A stretch of 50,447 bases of DNA. Origin: Lentzea aerocolonigenes. Its GTDB lineage: Bacteria; Actinomycetota; Actinomycetes; Mycobacteriales; Pseudonocardiaceae. Made by a program: the position numbers and the translations under genes. The stretch covers positions 1 through 50,447 of the forward strand of contig NZ_BBOJ01000041.1 in NCBI RefSeq assembly GCF_000974445.1, in the 5' to 3' direction. Below, piece by piece: positions 8,485 through 17,282 of this stretch; positions within the stretch are counted from its first letter, which is position 1, and every line of letters begins with the position of its first letter. A model generated the notes under the pieces. The model had not been told where the DNA came from, did no database searches, and saw only the letters and a program-made list of their open reading frames with translations.

Positions 8485-8985
8485 TCAGATCTCCTTCACG
8501 TGGTCGAAGGGCTCGAGGCACGCGCGGCACCGGTACAGGGCCTTGCACGCGGTCGAACCGAACTCCGAGGTGAGCTCGACGTCCTCGGAATCGCAACGGG
8601 GACAACGATTCGCGCGCCTGACCGGCCCCAGCGAGAGCAGCACCGGACCATCGCGCCGCGGTGCGGGCCCTGGCGGTGAGATGCCGGCGTCGGCGAGGGC
8701 CGTCCTCCCCGCGGGGGTGATCCAGTCGGTCGTCCAGGCAGGCTGCAGCGCGATCTTGACCTCGACGTCCGCGAAGCCCTCGGAGCGCAACGTCCGCACG
8801 AGGTCGTCGCGCATCGTCGCCATCGCCGGGCAGCCGGAGTAGGTGGGCGTGATCGACACGACGACCCCGCCCAGCGCTGACACTTCGACGTCGCGCAGCA
8901 CACCGAGATCCGCCAGCGTCAGCATCGGCAGTTCCGGATCGACCACCGTGGCGGCCACGGCACGGGCACGTTCCAGCACGGTCAC
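8485..8985 (-). CDS. paaD: Phenylacetyl-CoA epoxidase accessory protein PaaD
   Basis: A 166-residue protein thought to help assemble or mature the iron centres of the phenylacetyl-CoA epoxidase. The N-terminal two-thirds is a MIP18/DUF59-type domain (TVVDPELPMLTLADLGVL, TPTYSGCPAM). The C terminus is a zinc-ribbon-like region with CPRCDS, TACKALYRC and RACLEPF. The GTG at 8985 is chosen because it sits in a GTGA overlap with the paaC stop and has GAGGGGG upstream; another GTG three bases earlier is equally in frame. Position between paaC and paaE is the normal order. Confidence 0.9.
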   Translation of the reverse strand: MTVLERARAVAATVVDPELPMLTLADLGVLRDVEVSALGGVVVSITPTYSGCPAMATMRDDLVRTLRSEGFADVEVKIALQPAWTTDWITPAGRTALADAGISPPGPAPRRDGPVLLSLGPVRRANRCPRCDSEDVELTSEFGSTACKALYRCRACLEPFDHVKEI

Positions 8986-9806
8986 CACAGCCCCCTCGGG
9001 TGTGCCCTGGCGACGCTCTGCATCTCCGCCAGGAGGTCCGTCAACGCCTCGGTGTGCACGCACTCGCGACCGAGACCACGAGCCGGTGCGACTTCGGGCC
9101 TGGACACGTCAGCGGCCGCGAACACCTGGTCCAGCACGACTTCCACGCCGGCGGGCGCATCGAGCTCCGGCCAGAACGCCCACAGCCCGTCGAGGGCGTC
9201 GAGCACCCGCCGGCGGGACTCGGCGGTGCCGCGGGCGAGCGTGACGAACCAGCGGGCCGCGAAGTCGCGGTGGTACGCGAGTTCCTTGCGGCCCTTCGCG
9301 GCGACGGCGGCGAGCACCGCGTCCGGGTGCGCCGCCATCGACTCGAACTCCGCCAGCCGACAGGTGCTCAGCAGCAGCAACCGGGTGATCGCCTCCGCGA
9401 AGTCGCCGTTGGGCAGCTCGGCCATGGTCACGTTGCGGAACTCCGCCGGAGAGCGGAAGAAGGCCAGTGCGTCCTCCGCGGGCACCGGCGAGTCGTCCGG
9501 CAACGCCGGTACCACGGACGGGTCAGCGGCCGCGGCCCGCGCCAGGAGCAGCCGCGCCTGGCCGAGCAGGTCCAGCGCGACGTTCGCGAGCGCGATGTCC
9601 TCCTCGAGGTCTGGTGCGCGGCTGCACCACTCTGAAAGTCGTTGGGAGAGCACGAGAGCGTCGTCACCGAGCATCAGGCAGTACCGCGCGAGTGAAGCCG
9701 GGTCGACACCGTCCGGGACGGTCGTGTCCACGCCGGCCAGCGGGTCCTCGAAGTCGGTGCCGAACGCCCAGTGCGCGTCGTTCCCGAGCAGGTCGTCGCT
9801 GATCAT
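8982..9806 (-). CDS. paaC: Phenylacetyl-CoA epoxidase structural subunit PaaC
   Basis: A 274-residue ferritin-like subunit that pairs with PaaA in the hydroxylase core. The four-helix pattern is visible: LMLGDDALVLSQRLSEW, LEEDIALANVALDLLGQARL, ITRLLLLSTCRLAEFE and GRKELAYHRDFAARWFVTLA. In known complexes this subunit is structural and does not carry the catalytic di-iron site. ATG 9806 starts six bases after the paaB stop. Its end overlaps paaD by four bases, consistent with coupled production of complex subunits. Confidence 0.92.
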   Translation of the reverse strand: MISDDLLGNDAHWAFGTDFEDPLAGVDTTVPDGVDPASLARYCLMLGDDALVLSQRLSEWCSRAPDLEEDIALANVALDLLGQARLLLARAAAADPSVVPALPDDSPVPAEDALAFFRSPAEFRNVTMAELPNGDFAEAITRLLLLSTCRLAEFESMAAHPDAVLAAVAAKGRKELAYHRDFAARWFVTLARGTAESRRRVLDALDGLWAFWPELDAPAGVEVVLDQVFAAADVSRPEVAPARGLGRECVHTEALTDLLAEMQSVARAHPRGLW

Positions 9807-9812
9807 CAGGCC

Positions 9813-10094
9813 TCACAGGTGGGGAACGTGCGCGGGGATGTCGTAGAACGTGGGGTGCCGGTAGACCTTGTCCCCGCTCGGCGCGAACATCGGGTCCTTC
9901 TCGTCGGGACTGGACGCGGTGATCTCGCACGCGCGCACGACCCAGATGGACACTCCTTCGTTGCGCCGGGTGTAAACGTCCCGTGCGTGCATCAGGGCGA
10001 ACCTGTCGTCGGGTGCGTGCAGCGATCCGACGTGCACGTGGTTGAGGCCGCGCTTGCCGCGCAAGAACACCTCGTAGAGCGGCCATTCGCTCAT
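9813..10094 (-). CDS. paaB: Phenylacetyl-CoA epoxidase subunit PaaB
   Basis: A 93-residue small subunit bridging the PaaA-PaaC heterodimers. The sequence is typical: WPLYEVFLRGKRGLNHVHVG at the start, LMHARDVYTRRNEGVSIWVV in the middle and DKVYRHPTFYDIPAHVPHL at the end. ATG 10094 overlaps the paaA stop as ATGA. A much longer open frame on the same strand extends upstream through paaA in a different frame and is spurious. Confidence 0.93.
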   Translation of the reverse strand: MSEWPLYEVFLRGKRGLNHVHVGSLHAPDDRFALMHARDVYTRRNEGVSIWVVRACEITASSPDEKDPMFAPSGDKVYRHPTFYDIPAHVPHL

Positions 10095-11023
10095 CGCGCA
10101 CCCTCCTCGGCGAACGCCACCGCCGCGTCCCGCACCCAGGCGCCGTCCTCGTGGGCCCTGCGCCGGCGATCGAGCCGCTCGGCGTTGCACGGGCCGTTCC
10201 CCTCGACCACGGCCCAGAACTCGTCCCAATCCGGCTCGCCGAAGTCGTGCGCCCGCCGCTCGGAGTTCCACCTCAGTTCCGGGTCGGGCAGCGTCACCCC
10301 GAGCGCACGGGCCTGCGGGACGGTCATGTCGACGAACTTCTGCCGCAGCTCGTCGTTGGTGTTGCGCTTGATGCCCCAGGCCATGGACTGCCCGGTGTGC
10401 GGCGAGGCGTCGTCGGGCGGGCCGAACATCATCAGCGCGGGCCACCAGAACCGGTCGACGGACTCCTGCACCATCGCCCGCTGCTCCTCCGTGCCGCGCA
10501 TCATCGTCATCAGCAGCTCGTAACCCTGCCGCTGGTGGAACGACTCCTCCTTGCAGATGCGGATCATCGCCCGGCCGTAGGGACCGAAGGAGGTGCGGCA
10601 CAACGGCACCTGGTTGCAGATCGCGGCACCGTCGACGAGCCAGCCGATCGTGCCGACGTCGGCGTAGGACGGCGTCGGGTAGTTGAAGATCGACGAGTAC
10701 TTCTGCTTGCCGCTCAACAGCTTCTCGGTCAACTCGCGCCGCGCCGTGCCGAGCGTCTCGCACGCCGAGTACAGGTAGAGCCCGTGTCCCGCCTCGTCCT
10801 GCACCTTGGCGAGCAGGATCGCCTTGCGCCGCAACGAGGGCGCCCGCGAGATCCAGTTGCCCTCCGGTTGCATGCCGATGATCTCGGAATGCGCGTGCTG
10901 GGCGATCTGTCTGATCAGCGTCTTGCGGTAGGCCTCTGGCATCCAGTCTCGCGGCTCGATCCGGTCGCCCCGCGCGACGGTCGCCTCGAAGTGCTCCGCG
11001 AGCTCCGTTTCCGTGACGGTCAT
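10091..11023 (-). CDS. paaA: Phenylacetyl-CoA epoxidase catalytic subunit PaaA
   Basis: A 310-residue di-iron oxygenase that converts phenylacetyl-CoA to the ring 1,2-epoxide, the committed step of aerobic phenylacetate breakdown. Iron-ligand candidates are visible: E47 in HAHSEIIG, the pair in DEAGHG (E77, H80) and the pair in CKEESFHQRQG (E159/160, H163). Length matches the family. It is the first gene of the leftward operon, and ATG 11023 has GAGAGG upstream. A palindromic PaaR-like site lies 18 bases upstream, between this gene and divergent paaZ, so repression by a local TetR protein is likely. The CoA ligase PaaK and the PaaG/PaaF isomerase-hydratases are not in this window. Confidence 0.94.
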   Translation of the reverse strand: MTVTETELAEHFEATVARGDRIEPRDWMPEAYRKTLIRQIAQHAHSEIIGMQPEGNWISRAPSLRRKAILLAKVQDEAGHGLYLYSACETLGTARRELTEKLLSGKQKYSSIFNYPTPSYADVGTIGWLVDGAAICNQVPLCRTSFGPYGRAMIRICKEESFHQRQGYELLMTMMRGTEEQRAMVQESVDRFWWPALMMFGPPDDASPHTGQSMAWGIKRNTNDELRQKFVDMTVPQARALGVTLPDPELRWNSERRAHDFGEPDWDEFWAVVEGNGPCNAERLDRRRRAHEDGAWVRDAAVAFAEEGAR

Positions 11024-11040
11024 CGCGCCTCTCTCGATTT

Positions 11041-11061
11041 ACTGACCGAACGTTCTGTATT
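11041..11061. promoter_or_regulatory. Candidate PaaR operator in the paaA/paaZ divergent promoter
   Basis: The sequence ACTGACCGAACGTTCTGT and the next three bases form an imperfect palindrome in the 81-base gap between paaA and paaZ. From memory, the corynebacterial PaaR site has the form ACTNACCGNNCGNNCGGT followed by its mirror. Here the left arm matches fully and the right arm has one change in the core (CTGT for CGGT) plus mismatches at the outer end. One site placed centrally could control both transcripts. Confidence 0.65.
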
Positions 11062-11104
11062 ACCGTGACACACGGAGCACGGCCTTCGCAAGGGAGAGGA
11101 ATCT

Positions 11105-13138
11105 GTGACAGTGACTGCACTTCTGGAGAGTTACGCCTCGGGCCGATGGTTCCGCGCACACGCCGACGGTGAACCACTGCTCGACGCGGCGACCGGCGAG
11201 GAGGTCGCCCGCGTGTCCAGTCAAGGCCTGGACCTGAGCGCCATGGTCGAGCACGCCAAACGCGTTGGCGGCCCGGCGATCCGCGAGCTGACGTTCCACC
11301 AGCGCGCCGCGCTGATCAAGGAACTGGCCAAGCACCTCAGCGCGCACAAGGACGCCCTGTACGAACTGTCGTTCCGCACCGGCGCCACCAAACGCGACTC
11401 GCTCGTCGACGTCGACGGCGGGATCGGCACGCTGTTCAGCTTCGCGAGCAAGGGAGTGCGCGAGCTGCCGAACGACACCGTCGTGCTGGACGGCGGTCTC
11501 GAACGCCTCGGCCGCGAGGGCACGTTCCTCGGCCAGCACCTCTACACCTCGCGCCCCGGTGTCGCGGTGCAGATCAACGCCTTCAACTTCCCGGTGTGGG
11601 GCATGCTCGAGAAGCTCGCGCCGGCGTTCCTCGCCGGGTTGCCGAGCATCGTCAAGCCCGCCAGCCAGGGCGCCTACCTCGCCGAGGCCGTCGTGCGGCA
11701 GATCATCGAGTCCGGGATCCTGCCGGAAGGATCGCTGCAGTTGTTGTGCGGCAGCCCGCGCGGCCTGCTCGACGTGCTGGACGAGCAGGATTCCGTTGCC
11801 TTCACCGGATCCGCGCACACCGCGGGCATCCTGCGCAGCCACCCGAACGTGCAGCACGGCGGCGTTCGTCTTGGCGTGGAGGCCGACTCGCTCAACTGCT
11901 CGATCCTCGGGCCCGACGTGCGGGCAGGCGATCCCGAGTTCGACCTGTTCGTCAAGGGCGTCGTCACCGAGATGACGGTGAAGGCCGGTCAGAAGTGCAC
12001 CGCGATCCGGCGGACGATCGTGCCGGAGTCCATTGCGGACAGTGTGGTGGACGCGATCTCCGCGCGCCTGGCCAGGATCACGGTGGGAAACCCGGCCGAC
12101 GAGACCGTGCGGATGGGCGCGTTGGCGTCGCTCGACCAACGGCAGGAGGTGCGCAAGGCGATCGCGTCCCTGCGCAACTCCGCCGAGATCGTGTTCGGTG
12201 ACCCGGACGACGTGCAGCTGGTGGACGCCGACGCCGACCGCGGCGCCTTCCTCTCCCCCGTGCTGCTGCGCGCCCGCGCCGGTGCCGCCGAACCGCACGA
12301 CGTCGAGCCCTTCGGCCCGGTCAGCACCGTGCTCACCTATCGCACCACGACCGAGGCGATCGAGCTGGCGGCACGGGGCAAGGGCAGCCTCGTCGGCTCG
12401 CTCGTGACGCACGATCCCGGCGTCGCACGACAGGTGGTGCTGGGAGTGGCACCGTGGCACGGCCGGATCCTGGTGCTCGACCGCGACGACGCCGCCGAGT
12501 CGACCGGCCACGGGTCGCCGTTGCCGATGCTGGTGCACGGTGGACCCGGCCGCGCCGGTGGCGGCGAGGAGCTCGGCGGTGTGCGGGGCGTGCTGCACCA
12601 CATGCAGCGCACCGCGGTGCAGGCGTCGCCGGACATGCTGACCGCGATCACCGGACGCTGGACCCCGGGGTCTCGTCGCGTGGTCGACGAGGTGCACCCG
12701 TTCCGCAAGTCGTTGGCGGAACTGAAGATCGGTGACACCGTCGAGTCGGCGAGCCGGCAGGTGACCCTCGCGGACATCGACCACTTCGCCGAGTTCACCG
12801 GTGACACGTTCTACGCGCACACCGATCCCGAAGCGGCGGCGGCGAATCCGTTGTTCGGCGGGATCGTGGCGCACGGCTATCTGGTGGTGTCGCTGGCGGC
12901 CGGGCTGTTCGTCGAGCCGAACCCCGGACCGGTGCTCGCCAACTTCGGCGTGGACCATCTGCGGTTCCTCACTCCGGTGAAGGCCGGCGACACGATCGCC
13001 GTGCGGCTGACGGTCAAGCAGATCACTCCGCGCACCAACGCCGAGTACGGCGAAGTGCGGTGGGACGCCGTGGTGACGAACCAGGACAACGACCCGGTCG
13101 CCACCTACGACGTGCTGACGCTGGTCGCCAAGCGATAG
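11105..13138 (+). CDS. paaZ: PaaZ: oxepin-CoA hydrolase / semialdehyde dehydrogenase fusion
   Basis: A 677-residue bifunctional enzyme that hydrolyses oxepin-CoA and oxidises the released semialdehyde to 3-oxo-5,6-dehydrosuberyl-CoA. Residues 1-520 are an aldehyde dehydrogenase with INAFNFPVWGMLEKLAPA, VAFTGSAHTA, the general base E259 in GVEADSLN and the nucleophile C298 in AGQKCTAIRR. Residues 540-677 are a MaoC-like R-specific hydratase with FTGDTFYAHTDPEAAA (D567) and GIVAHGYLV (H590), so both active sites look intact. GTG 11105 has GGGAGAGG upstream. It is transcribed away from paaA. Confidence 0.94.
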   Translation: MTVTALLESYASGRWFRAHADGEPLLDAATGEEVARVSSQGLDLSAMVEHAKRVGGPAIRELTFHQRAALIKELAKHLSAHKDALYELSFRTGATKRDSLVDVDGGIGTLFSFASKGVRELPNDTVVLDGGLERLGREGTFLGQHLYTSRPGVAVQINAFNFPVWGMLEKLAPAFLAGLPSIVKPASQGAYLAEAVVRQIIESGILPEGSLQLLCGSPRGLLDVLDEQDSVAFTGSAHTAGILRSHPNVQHGGVRLGVEADSLNCSILGPDVRAGDPEFDLFVKGVVTEMTVKAGQKCTAIRRTIVPESIADSVVDAISARLARITVGNPADETVRMGALASLDQRQEVRKAIASLRNSAEIVFGDPDDVQLVDADADRGAFLSPVLLRARAGAAEPHDVEPFGPVSTVLTYRTTTEAIELAARGKGSLVGSLVTHDPGVARQVVLGVAPWHGRILVLDRDDAAESTGHGSPLPMLVHGGPGRAGGGEELGGVRGVLHHMQRTAVQASPDMLTAITGRWTPGSRRVVDEVHPFRKSLAELKIGDTVESASRQVTLADIDHFAEFTGDTFYAHTDPEAAAANPLFGGIVAHGYLVVSLAAGLFVEPNPGPVLANFGVDHLRFLTPVKAGDTIAVRLTVKQITPRTNAEYGEVRWDAVVTNQDNDPVATYDVLTLVAKR

Positions 13139-13189
13139 GGCACGGCCTGCTCGCCCGCCGGCTGATCACCCCCGTGGGACGATGAGCCG

Positions 13190-13780
13190 GTGAGCGAGCA
13201 GGCACCTCGGCGCGGGCGGTGGAAAGCGCCCTACAACCTCGAGCGGCTGCTGGAGGTCGCGGTGCGGGTGTTCACCGAACGCGGTTACGACGGCACCAGC
13301 CTCCAGCACCTCACGCAGGCGTCGGGGTTGTCGCGTTCCTCGATCTACCACCACGTCGAGAGCAAGGAACAACTCCTGCGGCTCGGCCTGGAACGCGCGC
13401 TGGAACCGTTGATGGCGAGCACGACCGAGGACGGTGCGACGTCAGGACGCGCGCTCGACCGGCTCACCTACCTGATCAAGCGCAACGTCGAGATTCTCGC
13501 GGCCGAACTGCCGTACGTCCGGTTGCTGCTGAGCGTGCACGGCAACACCGAGACCGAACGGTGGGCGCTGGAGCAGCGCCGCACGTTCGACAAGTTCGTC
13601 GCCGGTGTCGTGCAGGAGGCGATCGACGACGGCGACGTGCGCGGCGACCTCGACGCTCGCACCACCGCCCGGCTGATCTTCGGCACGATCAACTCGCTGG
13701 CCGAGTGGTACCGGCCGGCCCGCGGACGCGAGCCGGCCGGCCAGATCTGCTCGATGATCCTGCACGGCATCCAGACCTGA
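13190..13780 (+). CDS. TetR-family regulator, paralogue of the one at 4773-5387
   Basis: A 196-residue regulator. The HTH covers about residues 18-62 (LLEVAVRVFTERGYDG, TSLQHLTQASGLSRSSIYHH, SKEQLL), with a basic N-terminal arm RRGRWK. The ligand domain contains LLLSVHGNTETERWALEQRR and NSLAEWYRPARG, the same landmarks as the other TetR protein. The start is GTG 13190. It lies 51 bases after paaZ on the same strand, so read-through co-transcription is possible. With two similar regulators flanking one operator, either could be the true PaaR, or they may divide the work. Its stop is followed immediately by the convergent E2 gene. Confidence 0.85.
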   Translation: MSEQAPRRGRWKAPYNLERLLEVAVRVFTERGYDGTSLQHLTQASGLSRSSIYHHVESKEQLLRLGLERALEPLMASTTEDGATSGRALDRLTYLIKRNVEILAAELPYVRLLLSVHGNTETERWALEQRRTFDKFVAGVVQEAIDDGDVRGDLDARTTARLIFGTINSLAEWYRPARGREPAGQICSMILHGIQT

Positions 13781-13781
13781 G

Positions 13782-15056
13782 CTACAGGTCCGCCATCGCC
13801 GACTTCGGCGCCTCGATGCAGTCGGCGACGAACCGGAGGAAGCCGCCCGCCGTGCCGCCGTCGCAGACGCGGTGGTCGAACACGAGCGAGAGCTGCACGA
13901 TGTGCCGCACCGCGATCTCTCCTCCGACCACCCACGGCCGGGGCAGGATCCGCCCCATCCCGAGGATCGCGACCTCGGGGTGGTTGATGATCGCGGCACT
14001 GCCGTCGACCCCGAGCACCCCGTAGTTGTTCAGGGTGAACGAGCCCGAGCTGAGTTCGGCGGCGGTCGCGGTTCCTTCGCGCGCGGCGGCGGTGAGCCTG
14101 CGGATCTCGGCGTCGAGGCCGCGCATGCTCAGGCGGTGCGCGTCCTTGATCGCCGGGACCACGAGGCCGCGGTCGGTCTGCGCGGCGAGGCCGAGGTTGA
14201 CGCCGTCGAGGTGGGTGATCTCGCCGCGTTCGGTGTCGACCCGGGAGTTCAGCTCCGGGAAGCGGGCGAGGCCCGCCACCACGAACCTGGCGACCATCGC
14301 GAGGATTCCCGGTGCCGCACCGGTTTCCTTCAGCTCGGCGCGGAGGTCGAGCAGTGCCGTCGCATCGACGTCCACCCACGTCGTCGCTTCCGGGATCTCG
14401 GTGCGGCTGCGGGTCAGGGTCGTCGTGACGGCCTTGCGCATGCCCGTCAGCGGCACTCGGGTGCGGATCGGCAGGCCGGTGCGCTGGTCCACGTCACTCA
14501 CGACCGCCACTGGCTGCGGCACGGCGACAGGCTCGGGTGCGGCAGCTGCTTCGACGTCGCGGCGCATGATCAGACCGTCGGGCCCGGTGCCGGTCAGCGA
14601 GGTGAGGTCGACGCCCTTGTCACGGGCGAGGCGGCGCACGATCGGTGACTGCACGGCGGGTCGTTCCCCGTTCCGGGTCTGCCTCGTGGGCGCGGAACGG
14701 GGAACGGCCCTTCTCCGGCGGCGGCGAGACGCGTCCGCCCCCGAAGTTCCGTAGCCGATCAGGACGTTGCCCGAACCGGCACGTTCTTCCTCTACATAGG
14801 ACTCCGCAGCGGAAGTCCCCGCCTCGACCGTGATCAACGGCGAGCCGACCTGGAGGGTGGCGCCTTCCTCGCCGTGCAGCTGTGCGATCACACCGCCGAA
14901 CGGCGAGGGCACCTCGACCATCGCCTTGGCCGTCTCGACCTCGGCGACGGGCTCGTCCACCGCGACGGGGTCACCGGTCTTGACGAGCCACCGGATCAGC
15001 ACGGCCTCGGTGAGGCCCTCGCCGAGGTCGGGCAGGTCGAACACCTGGGTGCTCAT
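13782..15056 (-). CDS. bkdC: Branched-chain alpha-keto acid dehydrogenase E2 (dihydrolipoamide acyltransferase)
   Basis: A 424-residue acyltransferase core subunit. The single lipoyl domain has its lysine at K44 in VETAKAMVEVPSP. A linker with the arginine run ASRRRRRRAV leads to the peripheral-subunit-binding domain (VQSPIVRRLARDKGVDL, LTGTGPDGLIMRRDV). The C-terminal catalytic domain shows RVPLTGMRKAV, ATTWVDVDATALLDLR, the SFTLNNYG region and the catalytic motif FDHRVCDGG. One lipoyl domain rather than two or three fits BCKDH E2. ATG 15056 overlaps the E1-beta stop. The E3 lipoamide dehydrogenase is not encoded here and must come from elsewhere. A pyruvate dehydrogenase role is less likely given the heterodimeric E1 and the Lrp neighbour. 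Confidence 0.88.
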   Translation of the reverse strand: MSTQVFDLPDLGEGLTEAVLIRWLVKTGDPVAVDEPVAEVETAKAMVEVPSPFGGVIAQLHGEEGATLQVGSPLITVEAGTSAAESYVEEERAGSGNVLIGYGTSGADASRRRRRRAVPRSAPTRQTRNGERPAVQSPIVRRLARDKGVDLTSLTGTGPDGLIMRRDVEAAAAPEPVAVPQPVAVVSDVDQRTGLPIRTRVPLTGMRKAVTTTLTRSRTEIPEATTWVDVDATALLDLRAELKETGAAPGILAMVARFVVAGLARFPELNSRVDTERGEITHLDGVNLGLAAQTDRGLVVPAIKDAHRLSMRGLDAEIRRLTAAAREGTATAAELSSGSFTLNNYGVLGVDGSAAIINHPEVAILGMGRILPRPWVVGGEIAVRHIVQLSLVFDHRVCDGGTAGGFLRFVADCIEAPKSAMADL

Positions 15057-16045
15057 GCGACTTCGTCCTCCCACTGCAGCGTGTCGACGGCGTCGAGGAT
15101 CCGGTCCACGCCGGGCAGGAAGTGGTGCTCCAGCTTCGGTGGCGGATAGGGCACGTCGAACCCGGTGACCCGGCGAACCGGCGCTTCGAGGTGGTGGAAG
15201 CAGCGTTCCCCCACCCGTGCCGCGATCTCCGAGGCGACCGAGGCGAATCCCGGTGCCTCGGCGACCACGACCGCCCTGCCGGTCCTGCGGACCTCGGCGC
15301 ACACGGTCTCGTCGTCGAACGGGACGATGGAGCGCAGGTCGACCACGCCCAGGTCCCTGCCTTCGGTCGCGGCCTGCTCGGCGGCGGCCAGGGCGACCGG
15401 CACGGACGGGCCGTAGGCGATCAACGTGGCGTCCCTGCCCGGTCGCCGGACCACCGCCCGGCCGATCGGCGGCACGGGCACCGACACGTCGACTTCTTCC
15501 TTGGCGAAGTAGTGCTTCTTGGGTTCCAGGAAGACCACCGGGTCGGAGCCGGCGATCGCCGCGCGCAGCAGGCCGTAGGCGTCGGCGTTGGTGGCCGGTG
15601 CGACAACGGTCAGGCCCGGGGTGTGCGCGTAGTAGGCCTCGGACGAGTCGCAGTGGTGCTCCACGCCGCCGATCCCGCCGGCGTAGGGAATGCGGATCAC
15701 GATCGGCAGCCGCACCTTGCCGCGCGTGCGGTTGCCCAGCTTCGCGACGTGGCTGACGATCTGCTCGAACGCGGGGTACGCGAAGGCGTCGAACTGCATC
15801 TCGACGACCGGGCGCATGCCGTTCATGGCCATGCCCACCGCCATGCCGACGATCCCGGACTCCGCGAGCGGGGTGTCGAACACCCGGCTCTCGCCGAACT
15901 CCTGGTGCAGCCCGTCGGTCACGCGGAACACCCCGCCGAGCTGGGCGACGTCCTCACCGAACACCACGACCGAGTCGTCCTCGGCGATGGCGTCGCGCAG
16001 TGCGGTGTTGATCGCCTGCGCCATGGTCATCTTCGGGGCGCTCAT
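15053..16045 (-). CDS. bkdB: Branched-chain alpha-keto acid dehydrogenase E1 beta subunit
   Basis: A 330-residue E1 subunit that with E1-alpha decarboxylates branched-chain 2-oxo acids using thiamine diphosphate. The sequence shows FGEDVAQLGGVFRVT, FDTPLAESGIVGMAVGMA, AYPAFEQIVSHVAKL, IRIPYAGGIGGVEHHCDSSE and VVFLEPKKHYF, all typical of this subunit. The C-terminal transketolase-like domain includes VVDLRSIVPFD and VTGFDVPYPPP. ATG 16045 shares one base with the E1-alpha stop; the gene end overlaps E2. Confidence 0.92.
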   Translation of the reverse strand: MSAPKMTMAQAINTALRDAIAEDDSVVVFGEDVAQLGGVFRVTDGLHQEFGESRVFDTPLAESGIVGMAVGMAMNGMRPVVEMQFDAFAYPAFEQIVSHVAKLGNRTRGKVRLPIVIRIPYAGGIGGVEHHCDSSEAYYAHTPGLTVVAPATNADAYGLLRAAIAGSDPVVFLEPKKHYFAKEEVDVSVPVPPIGRAVVRRPGRDATLIAYGPSVPVALAAAEQAATEGRDLGVVDLRSIVPFDDETVCAEVRRTGRAVVVAEAPGFASVASEIAARVGERCFHHLEAPVRRVTGFDVPYPPPKLEHHFLPGVDRILDAVDTLQWEDEVA

Positions 16046-17121
16046 CAGGCTTCCTCGAGTTCGAGCTCGGCCCGCAGCGTCGCGCGCTGTTCCGCCAGCT
16101 GTGGGGTGGGTGTGGAGTACACGTGGGCGAACAGGTCCTCGGGATCGGCGACCGTCTCGGCGCCGACTCCGGCCCGGACCGCCGCCGCCATCTCCTCCGC
16201 GGCCGCGGCGATTTTCTTCTCGCGGTCGTCGTCGAGCGCACCGACCGCCGTCAGGTAGGTGCGAACGCGCAGCAGCGGATCACGCGGAAGCCACTCGGTG
16301 ACCTCGTCGTCGGCCCGGTAGCGGGTGGCGTCGTCGGCGTTGGTGTGGGACTCGATGCGGTAGGTGTCCGCCTCGACCAACGTCGGCCCCTCCCCCGCGC
16401 GAGCCCGTGCGACGGCCTCGCCGAGCACCTTTTCCAACGCCGGCAGGTCGTTGCCGTCCACCCGGAAACCCGGCATGCCGTAGCCGATCGCCTTGACCGC
16501 GAGCGACGGCGCGACCGACTGACGGGCCAAAGGCACCGAGATCGCGTACTTGTTGTTCTGCACGAAGAACACCACCGGCGCACGGAACACGGCGGCGAAG
16601 TTGCAGGCCTCGTGGAAGTCGCCCTCGCTGGTCGCGCCGTCACCGCACAACGCCATGACCACCGTGTCCTCACCCTTGAGCCGAGCCGCGTGCGCGACGC
16701 CGACGGCGTGCAACAGCTGCGTGGCGAGCGGCGTGGCCTGAGGCGCGACCTTGTGCTCGTTCGGGTCGTATCCGCAGTGCCAGTCGCCGCGCAACAAGGT
16801 GAGCACCTCGACCGGGTCCACTCCCCGCGCGGCGATCGCGGCCGTGTCCCGGTAGGTCGGGAACAGCCAGTCGCCCTCCGCCAGCACTGACGCGCACGCG
16901 ACCTGGCAGGCCTCCTGCCCGCGAGAGGACGGATACACGGCCAACCGGCCCTGACGGACCAGCGCCCCGCACTGCTCGTTCAGCCTGCGAGCGAACACGA
17001 GTTTGCGGTACCCCTCGGCCAGCGCCTCGGCGTCGGGCGCCGGCGCTCCCCTGACCAGGCGGCCGGTCTCGTCGAGCAACCGGGCCGGGGTGATGGCCGC
17101 CTTGAGCTGACCGGCACTCAA
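16045..17121 (-). CDS. bkdA: Branched-chain alpha-keto acid dehydrogenase E1 alpha subunit
   Basis: A 358-residue thiamine-diphosphate-binding subunit. The cofactor motif is clear: ALCGDGATSEGDFHEACNFA, with the NN of VQNNKYAISVPLA closing it. Also visible are the SSRGQEACQV segment, FPTYRDTAA and the loop IESHTNADDATRYR, which carries the phosphorylation-loop pattern of BCKDH/PDH E1-alpha. I place the start at TTG 17121 because GGAGG lies six bases upstream; the frame is open to 17259 without family resemblance and would cover the promoter. It is the first gene of the operon and divergent from an Lrp-type regulator. Confidence 0.88.
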   Translation of the reverse strand: MSAGQLKAAITPARLLDETGRLVRGAPAPDAEALAEGYRKLVFARRLNEQCGALVRQGRLAVYPSSRGQEACQVACASVLAEGDWLFPTYRDTAAIAARGVDPVEVLTLLRGDWHCGYDPNEHKVAPQATPLATQLLHAVGVAHAARLKGEDTVVMALCGDGATSEGDFHEACNFAAVFRAPVVFFVQNNKYAISVPLARQSVAPSLAVKAIGYGMPGFRVDGNDLPALEKVLGEAVARARAGEGPTLVEADTYRIESHTNADDATRYRADDEVTEWLPRDPLLRVRTYLTAVGALDDDREKKIAAAAEEMAAAVRAGVGAETVADPEDLFAHVYSTPTPQLAEQRATLRAELELEEA

Positions 17122-17282
17122 TCCACACCTCCACGTGGCTTTACAGTTGTCACGAATATTGCCTAGATTGACGGTCATTCGGCCAGGTCCCAGAAGCGGT
17201 GCGAGACGATTGACTTGTCTGCACGATTCAGCAGATCCGATTGGCTCGATGCGCCGCACTTTTGACCCCGGGAGCGAGACAC
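17122..17282. promoter_or_regulatory. Divergent bkd/Lrp promoter region with candidate AsnC/Lrp half-site
   Basis: This 161-base gap separates the divergently transcribed bkdA and Lrp genes and is AT-richer than its surroundings. It holds GTCACGAATATTGCCTAG (17149-17166); the core ATATTGCCTAG recurs with one change as ATATTGCCCAG at 19522-19532 in front of the second Lrp-type gene. A TTGACT at 17210 could be a -35 element for the regulator, but no good -10 follows. Operator assignment is inferred from position and recurrence. Confidence 0.45.

Noticed and set aside
9813..11177. A 454-codon minus frame spanning paaB and paaA
   Set aside because: Only its last 93 codons (paaB) resemble a protein family; the rest is paaA read out of frame.
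13782..17121. Pyruvate dehydrogenase complex instead of BCKDH
   Set aside because: Actinobacterial PDH uses a homodimeric AceE; the alpha/beta E1, single-lipoyl E2 and divergent Lrp regulator fit the branched-chain complex better.
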